Origin: Pseudocercospora fijiensis CIRAD86 | Lineage: Eukaryota > Ascomycota > Dothideomycetes > Mycosphaerellales > Mycosphaerellaceae | Assembly: GCF_000340215.1 (NCBI RefSeq) | Contig: NW_006921538.1 | Coordinates: 1,054,001-1,118,000 of the forward strand | DNA: 64,000 nt | Reading direction: 5' to 3' | Program-made: the position numbers and the translations under genes | Notes under the pieces: model-generated | The model's input: only the letters and a program-made list of their open reading frames with translations | The model's database searches: none | What the model was told of the DNA's origin: nothing | Shown here: positions 22,011 through 34,604 of the stretch, in pieces | Layout of the letters: each line of letters opens with the position of its first letter | How positions within the stretch are numbered: the stretch's first letter is position 1

Positions 22011-23460
22011 AAAAGGCTAGAATGTCTATATTCGAAATAGTACTACTAGGTAGGATAGATATTATAGTAGGAAGAATAGATATTATAGTAGGAAGAATGT
22101 TCTTAGTGTTATCTATAATCGTTTTCTATATACGAAATAAGCCGCTGTTATACGGCGCTCTAAGTATATATATATATATATATATAATATATATATAGTA
22201 TAGTATACTTTATTAGCCGTACGGAATAGAAGTCGTTAAAAATCCCGTTAGTACTAAGGAGTAAAAACGCCGGCTACGCTACCGGCTACGCTAATAGCTA
22301 CGCTACTAGGTCTTTTAAAGAACTAGAAGAAGATAGATATTTTAGTTAATTTGTATTAGTTTATATTTTTATAAAAAGAAAATAGGGAAAAAGAAGGAAG
22401 GTTAAAGAGCCTAATACTTATAGTTATAGGCATTATCCCTGTTTTCTAGACTATATTATATACCTGCCTTCGCAACTCTACCTAATACTTACTCTAAATA
22501 TCCTTATACTCTACCTACTAGAAATTTAACTAGATACCTAGACCTATAGCTGCCTCTATATCTTTTACTATCTTCTATAGGTTAAAGGACTCCTCTATAG
22601 CAGCCTCTATATCCTTATATAATACGAAGTTACTACCTACCCTACCCTTTATATCTACTAAATAACTAAGAGTTCTAAGGAACGAACTAGCATTCGGCCT
22701 TAGTATAGCGAGTAACTAGTAGAACGTAGTATAGAGCTATTTTATAGCTCTTTTATATACTATACCGATACCGAGGGAAGAGCTATCCTATTACTTAATA
22801 TTAGAGAATAGTTTAGTAGGAAAGTGTTAGAACTTCTTAAAGAGGGCTTCTAGGGAAATCGATAAGTTCTACCTAGATATAGATAATAATATTCTACCGA
22901 GTAGTTAGGGAATCAAATAGCGAGCGAAAGGATGAAATTTATACCTAATAAGTGTAGTTTCTAAACTAAACTATAATAGCTTATATATATATATGCTCTT
23001 AATTAGTTAGTGCCCTTAGCTAATTATCTATAGATTTAGGGTTATATAAGTACCTTCCTATAACTAAAAAATGCCGGCTACGCTGCCGGCTATACTCTCG
23101 TGTCTTATAAAGGGCTTGCTTCGAGTTACGTATATATTCTTATACTTCTTAGAAACCGATAAATTCTGTAGTTCGAACCAGCTACTCCTATAGTTGCTTA
23201 GCAAACTAACCTAAACCAAACTAGATCTTTAGCTTAGCAAACTAAACTAAACTAAACTAACCCGAACTACTACGGGGTCTAGTCTCGACTCGTACGAGTT
23301 CTATACTACTTTAGGTACCGCTACCTAGCTTCCCTATTTTTTATAGTATCCCGTTATACTTCTTAGTAGATATAATATATAGTTTTCGTCCCCGTTGTAA
23401 TTATACCGTAGTTAACTAAAGCTAAGGCGAATAACGCCGTAGGCCTAGAGCTAGTACTCC

Positions 23461-26400
23461 TACACCAAAAGGGCACACAAGGCTATAGTTATTACTAAGT
23501 ATATTATCTCTACGAATACAAAACTAAAGAGCTTACTTACGAGTCGGGCAGAATCGAGTATAACAACGCTTACTAACGATAATAACAGTCATCTTCGGCC
23601 ACTTCTCCTTACTACCGTAGAGCTTCGTAAAGGCCTTTTCGAAAGACGGTAGTTCTATCTATAGGACTAGTTTATACTAGCCTTCCGAGACGCTATTCCG
23701 GTAAATAATAACTTTGTTTAGTAGAGAGCTATTCTTCTTATACTACAAATTTAGACGCTTAATTACCGTTTCTTCGAGCCTATTAGCTATTTCTTAGCGG
23801 CTATCCTATATACAGATCGAGCCTAGCTATTAGAGTACATACTTATTAACGCTAGTAATAAGCGTAGCTATTAATAGCGTACCTTCGAGGAGCCTAGCGA
23901 CGGGTAGGTAATATTAATACTAAATAGTAGTATTATCTCGTTATTAAGCAGTTTACTACTAAAGGCATTTAGTATATAGTACGCTACGCTACTACCCTTT
24001 ACGTTAAACTTAAGTACTAGATTACTAATATATATGCCCTATCTAATAGGCTTCTAAAGCTTCGATCCTAGAGAGTAGATAGTATATATACTAAATTTAA
24101 TATTACTAAATTATTTAATACGAGCGTATAACTACTTATCGGCTTCCGGAATAAATACAATGAGGAACCTAATACCTATACTCTCCTAGGCCGCTATCGC
24201 GAAGATATTAGTATTATATGACGTAGCGAGCGGTTACTAAAGTCGCGATTCTATATAGTAGTAAGGGTCTCTAGTAAGATTTCCTACGTAGGCTTAATAC
24301 GCTAGCCTATACTAATACTATATAACTTTATATACTTTTTAACTCTATTAATCAAGTTTTAAGATTACCTAGGTCCCTATATAGCGTATTGCCTCGATTG
24401 CCTTTACGGTTAATAATTAGAAACGACTACCTATTAGATTTTCTAGGTCTAGTAAACTTAACGCCCTATAAGTTCTAGGAGCCCTTCTACGGCGTAATAG
24501 GTTTCGAATTCGAACTATAGCTTACGTAAAGAGTATCTAGGATATAGTCGGATACTATAATTATACTAGGACCTACCGAGAAGCTAAATAGCCTTATAGA
24601 AGTTAACTAAGGATTACTATTAGGATTAGTAAGACGGAAGAGTTATATACTATTCCTAAGTCTAGTACCGGGAGTTCTAGTAACAGATATAGCGTTAAGA
24701 TTTAAAAATCTAGCTACGAATTTAAGTATCTTAGAAGTCTAGTTGCTACTAAGTAGGCGTCGACAAGGCTAGCTAGGACGGACTATATATAACTTTATAG
24801 GCAGATATTAGTAATTAGCGCACGTACCGACGTTAAGTACTAGACGATCTAGGTACCTACTAGTAAGGGCAATTCCGTAGTACTAACGGAAGTAATTATT
24901 AACCGTAATCTATCGTAGTATAGTATTTATAGGGTCGATAAAGCAGAATATAACCCAGTTAGTATTACTTAAACGCTAGACCTAATTCTTGTCGGCGACC
25001 TTCGTAAAGCCGATAACAGTCCTAATCTTAACTCTAATTAGCTCTTACTAGCTATCTTTTATATCGGCGGTATCGACCTTTAATATATAAAAGAAAGCTT
25101 TAAGCTAGTTAAGATTACTAGTACGCGCGTTAGCCTAAAGCTAAAGTAGAAGTCTAGGTTAGTAAAAGGCACTAGCGGTAACGTTTAAATTAACTAGTAG
25201 ACGCCGGTTAACTACTAGGCGAATAGAGGAGTAGTAGCCTCGTAGTACTTATAGCCTCCGCCTAAATCGGAAAGCTCCTTCCTAGATAGCTATAGTATAG
25301 ATAGAATTTGTTTTAGCCTACGTTATAAACGGTATTAGTCTCGTCTAGCGCCCTAGTTTAGACGATGTTTATAAGTAGTAGTATAATTTAGAGTATTAGG
25401 TAGTTTAAATATTTCTTTAAATATTCTCCTATTCTTTTCTAATATTATACTAAAACTATCGTCTAGGCCCGTCGTAGTACTATAAGCTTAATAAGAGAGT
25501 AAATTAGGCTATAAAATTAAAACAATTCTAGGACATCCTATTAAGTAGTCTTCTATTACTAAAATTTACCCTTATCTTCCTAACGGGTAGATAAAGTATT
25601 ATTTGTTTATATATATTAGTAGATACTAAGATAATATTAACAGAAACTACTATATCGTTACTACTAGACAACTTAGTCCTAAATAAAATTAATATATAGA
25701 TCGAAGACGTACCTCGAATCTAGCGCGAATCTAACGCCGCTTTCTATCTAGAAAGTAAAACACGTTTAATTAAATTTCTCGGCGGTCTCTTAATATAACC
25801 TAATAAAAAGTATATCGTTAGAACCGCGCAATCTTATTCTATCTAACACAAAACTTTCGTATAGGTCGAGAACGTATCTCGAATCTAAGACGAATCTAAC
25901 GCTGCCTTTCTAATCGGAAAGCGGTATACGTTATTTAGATATCTAGGCGGTCTCTAGATATATTTTAGTTAAAAGTACCTAGTTCGAACCGCGTAATAAG
26001 GTTCTATATTCTAACTAGCTCGATACTATCGTACTACGAGCGGATATTATACTACTTGTAATTAATATTAGCTACGTTAAATACTACGAAAGGGTCTAAG
26101 GGAGGTACTTAGGTTATTGCCTCGCCCCTCCTAGTACCTAGACATATATAGCAAACCGGGCCTATAGTCTCTAAAAATAGGGGACGTTAGGCTATTCCCT
26201 ATACCCTAGGAACTCGCTTAGCTAAACTTAATTTTTCGGATTTTATATATTATAAGTTAAAACCGTCGGTATTATATATAATTATTATTAATATATTGTC
26301 TTCTAGACGCGGTAAGGTATAATAGTACCCGCTAAATTCGGATTTACGTATTTCGAGGTATAGTTGTTGCTTATTATTATAGTATCGTAGTATTATCGTT

Positions 26401-27879
26401 AGTCTTACTAGTATACGTTAGAATTCTCGGTTAGTCCTATAGAGTATCTATACTAATAGTTGCCTATATAGCGATAGCACAATAAGGAACCTAGATATAC
26501 TCTAAATTACCTTACTCCCTATACTTTATACTGTGAGAATTCGAATAGTATTAATAAAGGCCTACTATAGGCGGAAGAGAGGGTTCTAAGAGGGGATTCT
26601 TCCCCCTAGTATAGCGCTAGGACTTGTTACTAGAATACAGACACCCTTATTAACCTAGTATAATATACTATTCCTATATTATTCTAATAGAGGTGCTATT
26701 ATAGTGCGCTATATACTATAGTATAAATTATAAGTAGACTCTTCTAACTACTAAGTATAGCTATATATACTACGATAGGTTATACTACCTATAGAACCTT
26801 ATACTATTATAGCTAATAGTAGTAGTAGTAGTAGTAGGAGTATTAGCCTCCGCTTAGTACTACCTACTAGAAATCTAATTTACTAGTAACATTTAATTTG
26901 CTATATAGGCCTCTAACCGTATACTAATTATATAGGTTAACCTACTATTTGTCGAGATATAGTTAATACTATAAGGAGCTATAACTAGCTAGCAATAGTT
27001 AATACCTAAATAGTAACTACTCGCCTATCGGATTAAGTATATACGTTATATTCGCGTTAGACTTTGCGATACTCGTTAAATATTATTATAAATCTAAGCG
27101 TTTATAGAGGCAAAATATGTAGCTAGAACTAGGCAATAGTTCAGATTAATATACTATTAGTCGAGGTATAGCTCAATTTAATTTACTATATAGTATTGTG
27201 TTTGGTCTAGTAGCTGTTAGTATACTAGGTATCTGTCTTGGATCTTAGGTAGATAAAATATTTAGAAGGTTATAATTGTAACTCTTAAGCCTATAGGTAG
27301 CCTATATAGACTAGAATAGTCCTTAGGTTGCCTTGTATTCTCCTATACAGAAACCCTTTTTCTTCGGGCCTAGAGGCTAGTAGATAAAGCTTAGGTCCCT
27401 TCGTATTGGAATACTAGTTATACTCCTAGTGCTTATTTAATAGGTTTTAAGTTACTGTCTGTAAGATACTACTAGTATTCCTATAAAGTCGTCTGGTAAT
27501 GTGCTAGCTCTACGTTCTTTGGTACTCCTAATAGTATAAGGTTTTATTCTATTTTTATAATAGACTATTACTAGTATATATTAGTAGGATAACGAGTCGA
27601 AGGCTAATTACAAGCATACGAAGATATACCTAGTATATTAGTTTAAGTATTATATATAACGAGATTATAGTAGAGTACTCTATTAGGGTCGAATAAGACA
27701 TACTAAGTGTATGCGCAGACACATGGCTATACGTTTGCGCATATCGGATCGGGAGACCGGCAATCCCGGATACGAAGATTCTATTATACTAGGATTATAT
27801 ATTACGCTAAGTAAGGATATGATATCTTTGCGCTTTTCTATGCGCTCGAACCCTCTTCTTCTTTCTCTACTATAAACTA
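23461..27879. other. AT-rich RIP-degraded DNA, no recognisable gene
   Basis: Stops in all frames. A stretch at about 24,100-24,420 (plus strand) still has protein-like runs such as NKYNEEPNTYTLLGRYRED, but I do not recognise it. A ~163-bp tandem duplication lies at about 25,698-26,020 and an (AGT)n microsatellite at about 26,819-26,841. Confidence 0.55.
25698..26020 (+). repeat. 163-bp diverged tandem duplication
   Basis: Two units starting ATAGATCGAAGACGTACC (25,698) and ATAGGTCGAGAACGTATC (25,861), each ending near a TTCGAACC-like or equivalent GAACCGCG stretch. Differences are mostly transitions. Confidence 0.6.
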
Positions 27880-29560
27880 CTCGTACGTATTAGACCCAGA
27901 GCCCTCTGTATATACCTATGCGTATTCCTAATCCGCTTAGTACTAGAATCAATTCTAGTGTTTATATATACATCCGCACAAAGCTATACGTATAGCAGTC
28001 GACTATACCGTAGGACATTAAGGGCTGCGTATTCCCGAGCTCGCTCGTTAACGGTAGCGTAAGTACATTCCTATAGCTATACGTCGCTATATACTAATAC
28101 GCAAACAGAGCAGCTACCGCAAGTACAAAAAGCGTCTGCTTAGTAGCGAGCTAGTCCCTCTACTAATTCTAGATGTCGTCGTAAGCATTCTTCTGCCCTT
28201 ACCTATCTATATACTTATATATACAGACATGCCTAAAGAAGAAAGTGCCCGCTGTTCGCCTTTTTATAGGTAAGGTCGTTTGTCGTATGCCGGCTAGTGC
28301 TAAAAACTAGAGTCGATTTATCGACGCTACGGAGGATAACGGGTATAGTTATACTATTGCGCATATCTATATATAGCACTAATCTCTATAGTAATAAGAG
28401 TTTGGAGGATATATACGACGAGGAGGGTATATATTATATATAACCTAGCCTTCGCGCATACCTATATATTCTACTAATACTTACGTAGATAATATGCCGC
28501 GATATAAGAACACTCGCGACGCATATTTAGTACGGGGTATATATTGTCCCCGAATAGATCTGCTTATACTTATGCCTTTATAGTATAGCGGCGTCGTCGA
28601 AGAGGGACGTAAGGAAGATAGCAAGCGGGATACCGGCGGTCGCTATACCCCGGAAGACAAGTTGAAGCGCTATATAGGTATAGCTATACCTATACATTTG
28701 CCTATTAATTCCTATTAACGAGCCTTAGAATTCTACGACCGCCTCTAGGAGATATACGAGGACGAGGCGCGAGAGTATACGTAAGTCTACGATTATAGAT
28801 ATGCGCATTCTAACACCTATCTAGTAAGGGTCCCTCTAAGGCGACCTCGAAGAAGGCCGATATAGGTAGCGACGAGACTAGCGACGAGGGTAGCGACGAG
28901 ACTAGCGACGAGGCTAGCGACGCGGCTAGCGACTAGACTAAGAACGAGGCTAAGAGCGAGGCTAAGAACGAGGCTAAAAGCAAGGCTAAGAACGAGGCTA
29001 AAAACAAGGCTAAGAACGAGGCGAAAAGTAAGGCTACCGATATAGCTACCGATAAGCCCTCTACTAAAGGTCCTAAGACCCCGACCGTAGTTATTAAGTC
29101 GTCTACGGAGGACGAGGACGAGGACGAGGAAATGGATTCTAGGTCTAAGCAAGGGTATATGCTTAGATATAGTTATAGAGACTTGTCGCCGCTAACATAT
29201 ATAGCAAATTCGAGCTTATACTTGCCTCGAAGTCTAGTAGGGTAAGCATAAGGCTGGCCTTATCTATGCTTATACTAATGCGCGTAGGTTAATAGGACGC
29301 TTACAAACAACGACTTCAAAAGGCGCTTCCCTAATATAGCCGTACCCTGCAATACTTATAAGGCCGCCGGTGCGAAGACGAGTATGCCTATCTATCCGTT
29401 TTAGTCTGTTAGTATACTAACGGATGTATAGACTGCAAATAGGGTAACTATACCTGCGAGAATATAAAGGCATACGTACTCTAATCTATAGCTATACCTA
29501 CGCGTATAGACAAGAGTACCGTAGGGCTCGTACCGGGGAGAGGGATTCGTTAGAGAATTA
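27880..29560 (+). pseudogene. Relic gene B (paralogue of relic gene A)
   Basis: Collinear with gene A: upstream TTACGCTAAG...TTTGCGC motif, DIKGCVF, an intron, SSYRKYKKRLLSSEL (28,097 on), an intron, LKKKVPAVRLFIGKVVCRMP, NKSLEDIYDEEG, GGRYTPEDKLKRY, and VPCNTYKAAGAK with a further cysteine motif near 29,430. A low-complexity acidic/lysine region (28,850-29,150) is built from (A/T)SDE and KNEAKSKA repeats, longer than in gene A. Fewer stops than A. It lacks the terminal inverted repeat that precedes A. Function unknown. Confidence 0.55.
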
Positions 29561-30137
29561 GATAGCTATGCGCATACAACCGGTTATAGCTATAGCTCGC
29601 GCGTTAATTTAGCTTTGCGCTAGCTAATGTTTGGCTTGGCGGCGGTAAGAGTATATAGATTGATATCCTATAGCGTTTAGTATACAGTGATTTATATACA
29701 AACCTATGCGCCGACCTATACGTATAGCGAAGTTTACACTACTACTTATAGTACAGCTCGTATATAGAGGCATAGCTAACGTTATACCATTTTCCGCAAC
29801 TTCTTTAATCGCTAAGACGTACTTTAGCTAGCGTCGACCGAGCTAGCGGCGGGTAGCGGGAGTTTTATACATACGGCTATCGCTATGCTTATACGTCTAG
29901 CTATAGCTCTGTTTACTCGATACCCTCTCGAACGACGCGATAGCAGGCAGCTAAGATGTATTAGCATAACTATAGACATATCTACGCCTATAACTCTGCT
30001 TACCTAGCAGACGGCTATTGCCGGGGCGCTAGCCCCTTTACCGAACGAACAGAAGGAGCGCTATATGTTTAGCTAATGTCTCGCGTATATCTACGCATAA
30101 ATGATGCTCTAGATCTACGTATCTTTGCTATTTCTTT

Positions 30138-33100
30138 AATATACAAAGTATATAGTTTAAGTTATATTCCTATATAGTAGAATACCCTATGCTATTTTTT
30201 ATTAATTCCTATTTATATATATTAATAATACTCTATACTATTATAATTTGCGTTGTTACTATCTCTCTCTCTCTCTAAATTTTCTCGTTATATATATATT
30301 AATAGAAATATAATCTCTACTACTATTATTCTAGTTACTGCCCCTCTCCTAGTATACGAATGTCTTTAGGTATACGCAAAGGCAACACTGTAGCTATGCA
30401 TCCGTTCCTCCGTTTTAGTAATAAAGGCTTAGTATTATTTTATATTAGTATAAGACTATTACGCTAGTGTAATATAAAGTAAATAGTTTAACTTGTTTAC
30501 CTATATAGCAGAAGACCCTATATATATATAGCTAAAAAGATCTTTTTATTTTTTTTTAGATTTATACTTATTAATAATACTCTATACTATTACAATTTGC
30601 GTTGTTACTATATCTCTCTCCCTCTAAATTTTCTCGTTATATATATTAATAGAAATATAATCTCTACTACTATTATTCTAGTTACTGCCCCTCTCTTAGC
30701 ATACAGATGCCTTCGGGTATGCGCAAAGGCAACGCTATAGCTATGCATCCGTTCCTCCGTTTTAGTAATATAATTATTATAGTTAAAGCTTAGTTTTGTC
30801 CTACTTTATTATCCCTTTACGCATACCTATGCACTAGCGATTAGGCACTCCCTATTCTATGCGAGATACAACATAGGTATGCACATATCTCACGCTATAG
30901 ATATGCGCCCATTCTTCCGTTTTAGTAATAAAGGCTTAGTATTATTTTATATTAGTATAAGATTATTACGCTAGTGTAATATAAAGTAAATAGTTTAACT
31001 TGTTTACCTATATAGCAGAAGACCCTATATATATATAGCTAAAAAGATCTTTTTATTTTTCTTTAGATTTATACTTATTAATAATACTCTATACTATTAC
31101 AATTTGCGTTGTTACTATATCTCTCTCCCTCTAAATTTTCTCGTTATATATATTAATAGAAATATAATCTCTACTACTTTTATTCTAGTTACTGCCCCTC
31201 TCTTAGCATATAGATGCCTTCGGGTATGCGCAAAGGCAACGCTGTAGCTATGCATCCGTTCCTCCGTTTTAGTAATATAATTATTATAGTTAAAGCTTAG
31301 TTTTGTCCTACTTTATTATCCCTTTACGCATACCTATGCACTAGCGATTAGGCACTCCCTATTCTATGCGAGACACAATATAGGTATGCACATATCTCAC
31401 GCTATAGATATGCGCCTATTCTTCCGTTTTAGTAATAAAGGCTTAGTATTATTTTATATTAGTATAAGATTATTACGCTAGTGTAATATAAAGTAAATAG
31501 TTTAACTTGTTTACCTATATAGCAGAAGACCCTATATATATATAGCTAAAAAGATCTTTTTATTTTTCTTTAGATTTATACTTATTAATAATACTCTATA
31601 CTATTACAATTTGCGTTGTTACTATATCTCTCTCCCTCTAAATTTTCTCGTTATATATATTAATAGAAATATAATCTCTACTACTATTATTCTAGTTACT
31701 GCCCCTCTCTTAGTATACAGATGCCTTCGGGTATGCGTAAAGGCAACGCTGTAGCTATATATCCGTTCCTCCGTTTTAGTAATATAATTATTATAGTTAA
31801 AGCTTAGTTTTGTCCTACTTTATTATCCCTTTACGCATACCTATGCACTAGCGATTAGGCACTCCCTATTCTATACGAGACACAATATAGGTATACACAT
31901 ATCTCACGCTATAGATATGCGCCTATTCTTCCGTTTTAGTAATAAAGGCTTAGTATTATTTTATATTAGTATAAGATTATTACGCTAGTGTAATATAAAG
32001 TAAATAGTTTAACTTGTTTGCCTATATAGTAGAAGACCCTATATATATATATAGCTAAAAAGATCTTTTTATTTTTTTAGATTTATACTTATTAATAATA
32101 CTCTATAGCTATTATATTTTATGTTATTACAATATCGCTCTCTCTCTAAATTTTCTCGTTATATATATATTAATAGAGATATTATCTCTAATATAATTAT
32201 TATAGTTAAAGCTTAGTTTTATCCTACTTTATTATCCCTTTACGTATTATTGTATATAAGACACTACATAGGTATGCACATATCTCACGCTATAGATATG
32301 CGTCTGTTCTTCCGTTTTAGTAATAAAGGCTTAGTATTATTTTATATTAGTATAAGATTATTACGCTAGTGTAATATAAAGTAAATAGTTTAACTTGTTT
32401 ACCTATATAGTAGAAGACCCTATATATATATAGCTAAAAAGATCTTTTTATTTTTTTAGATCTATACTTATTAATAATACTCTATAGCTATTATATTTTA
32501 TGTTATTATAATATCGCTCTCTCTCTAAATTTTCTCGTTATATATATATTAATAGAAATATTATCTCTAATATAACTATTATAGTTAAAGCTTAGTTTTA
32601 TCCGACTTTATTATCCTATTACGTATTATTCTATATAAGATACTACATAGGTATGCACATATCTCACGCTATAGATATGCGTCTGTTCTTCCGTTTTAGT
32701 AATAAAGGCTTAGTATTATTTTATATTAGTATAAGATTATTACGCTAGTGTAATATAAAGTAAATAGTTTAACTTGTTTGCCTATATAGTAGAAGACCCT
32801 ATATATATATAGCTAAAAAGATCTTTTTATTTTTTTAGATCTATACTTATTAATAATACTCTATAGCTATTATATTTTATGTTATTACAATATCGCTCTC
32901 TCTCTAAATTTTCTCGTTATATATATATTAATAGAAATATTATCTCTAATATAACTATTATAGTTAAAGCTTAGTTTTATCCGACTTTATTATCCTGTTA
33001 CGTATTGTTCTGTGTAAGACACTACATAGGTATGCACATATCTCACGCTATAGATATGCGTTCGTTCTTCCGTTTTAGTAATAAAGGCTTAGTATTATTT

Positions 33101-33480
33101 TATATTAGTATAAGATTATTACGCTAGTGTAATATAAAGTAAATAGTTTAACTTGTTTGCCTATATAGTAGAAGACCCTATATATATATAGCTAAAAAGA
33201 TCTTTTTATTTTTTTAGATCTATACTTATTAATAATACTCTATAGCTATTACATTTTACGTTATTACGATATCGCTCTCTCTCTAAATTTTCTCGTTATA
33301 TATTAATACAAATATTACTTATCTCTACTACTATTATTCTAGTTACTACCTCTATTCTGTATACGGCTGCGTATAGGTATGCGCATACCTTACGCTTTAG
33401 GCATGCGCCTGCATTTCCTTTTAGTAATAAAGGCTTAATATTATTTCAATATTAGGGTAATTTTAGCCTAGTTTATCTAC
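30138..33480 (+). repeat. Satellite array: three 507-bp then three ~380-bp periods
   Basis: The landmark GCTAAAAAGATCTTTTTATT occurs at 30,531, 31,038, 31,545, 32,052, 32,433, 32,812 and 33,191. Spacings are therefore 507, 507, 507, 381, 379 and 379. The short units lack ~127 bp containing the CCCCTCTCTTAGCATA...CCTCCGTTTTAG segment. A diverged first copy begins near 30,138 and a diverged last copy ends near 33,480. Units are almost identical despite their RIP-like composition. Confidence 0.95.
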
Positions 33481-33790
33481 CCTTTGAATATATCTATGCG
33501 CTTACGATAAGGCTCTCCCTCGAGTTATGCCTATATATATGTGCTCGACTATGTCTATATACGTAATATATGCTAAAAAGATGTTAATACAACCTATATA
33601 TATAGCTATCTCCGACCCTCTCTTAACTAGCGAGCTATCTCGTCGTATACCTGTAGCTGCGCCCGTAGATACTCTGCCTATAAACTAGCGATCTCTGCTA
33701 GTATTAGCGGATATATTAAGGTAGGTTGTATAACCGGAGGCATTAAGGAAGGCATTGTCGCGGCTATTGGTATAGCTATTAGGGGCTATA

Positions 33791-34114
33791 TTGGCTGTCC
33801 TATCGGTAGCTGCATTGGCTGTCCTATCGGTAGCTGCATTGGCTGTCCTATTAGGGGCTGCATTAGCTGTCCTATCGGTGGCTACATTGGCTGTCCTATC
33901 GGTAGCTGCATTGGCTGTCCTATCGGTAGCTGCATTGGCTATCCTATCGGTAGCTGTATTAGCTGTCCTATCGGTAGCTGCATTAGCTGTCCTATCGGTA
34001 GCTGCATTAGCTGTCCTATCGGTAGCTGTATTAGCTGTCCTATCGGTAGCTGCATTGGCTGTCCTATTAGTAGCTGTATTAGCGGCATTGTTAGTAGCTG
34101 TATTAGCTGTCTAA
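33791..34114 (-). repeat. 24-bp minisatellite within relic gene C
   Basis: About 13 units of CTGTCCTATCGGTAGCTGCA type, period 24 bp. On the minus strand it encodes NAATDRTA-type octapeptides. The plus strand also stays open (AVLSVAAL repeats), but that is a by-product of the repeat. Confidence 0.9.
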
Positions 34115-34402
34115 TTATCGGCTAGTTATAGCTAGGGACAATTCGGGTTTAATCTTGAAGTTGAATCCCGTCTCGAGACATATCTATAGGCGTACCTATA
34201 GGCGTTCCAATACAGCTAGGTCCTAATGTCGCGGTATTAGTAACTAATCTCTAGTTTCCCCTTTCTCTAGGCATAGGAACGCGTAAAGGTAGAGGCATAC
34301 TTTCCGTACTCGCTCGCTTTCGTCGCCGGCTAGTAACCTCTAGTTCAGGATCCCGGATAGGGATTATATATAGGCGAATCCCGGGTAGTAGGCTTAGGCG
34401 TT

Positions 34403-34407
34403 GTAAC
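34403..34407 (+). repeat. Target-site duplication (left), GTAAC
   Basis: Identical to 41,573-41,577, directly outside the LTRs, as expected for 5-bp duplication by a retroviral-type integrase. Confidence 0.9.
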
Positions 34408-34604
34408 TGTGAGAAGGGTATATTAGCAGGTAGATAGGGTGGTAGTGAATTAGTGTAGTATTCGATAGAGATCTAAGAGAAGAGGGAGGAAGGTAGGCAA
34501 GTTAGCCTAACGCTAAGCGCCAAGCCCTGCCTAAGGCATCGAGACCCTAGCTTCACTCGAGCCCGGTCATATGCTAATCATATATAACCTCTTTAGTCCT
34601 AATA
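34408..34604 (-). repeat. 3' LTR
   Basis: 197 bp, starting TGTGAGAAGGGTATAT on the plus strand. It differs from the other LTR at about 15 positions, all transitions and most in CpA/TpG context. Confidence 0.93.

Larger units (their letters stand above)
19435..23460 (+). repeat. Right arm of giant imperfect palindrome
   Basis: Inverted counterpart of 16,250-19,324. It is longer because it holds segments absent from the left arm, notably about 21,020-21,900 with the first exons of the type II H3-like relic. It carries a ~23-bp tandem duplication (GATAGATATTATAGTAGGAA type) near 22,065-22,110 that is also present in diverged form in the left arm, and a (TA)n run near 22,160-22,195. Confidence 0.75.
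33580..34407 (-). pseudogene. 3' part of relic gene C (cut off by retrotransposon)
   Basis: The minus strand continues the frame of gene C from the target site at 34,407: QRLSLLPGIRLYIIPIRDPE, then SRRRKRASTES, a (NAATDRTA)n tract, and a probable C-terminal coiled coil with LAEIASL and AEYLRAQLQVYDEIAR near 33,620-33,720. Stops are few and of RIP type. It is the distal part of the gene at 41,573-44,820. Confidence 0.55.

Noticed and set aside
25698..26020. tRNA- or SINE-like duplication because of TTCGAACC
   Set aside because: Only the B-box-like string is present; no A box at proper spacing or cloverleaf was found.
28817..29152. 111-codon minus-strand frame with many LSLVLSLAL repeats
   Set aside because: It is the antisense of the acidic/lysine low-complexity region of relic gene B; the hydrophobic pattern follows from the repeat.
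30138..33480. Regularly spaced repeats that could suggest a CRISPR array
   Set aside because: Units of 507/380 bp in a fungal genome with no unique spacers; it is a satellite.
33791..34114. 107-codon plus-strand frame of AVLSVAAL repeats, resembling a membrane protein
   Set aside because: It is the other strand of a 24-bp minisatellite inside relic gene C, with no promoter or unique sequence.
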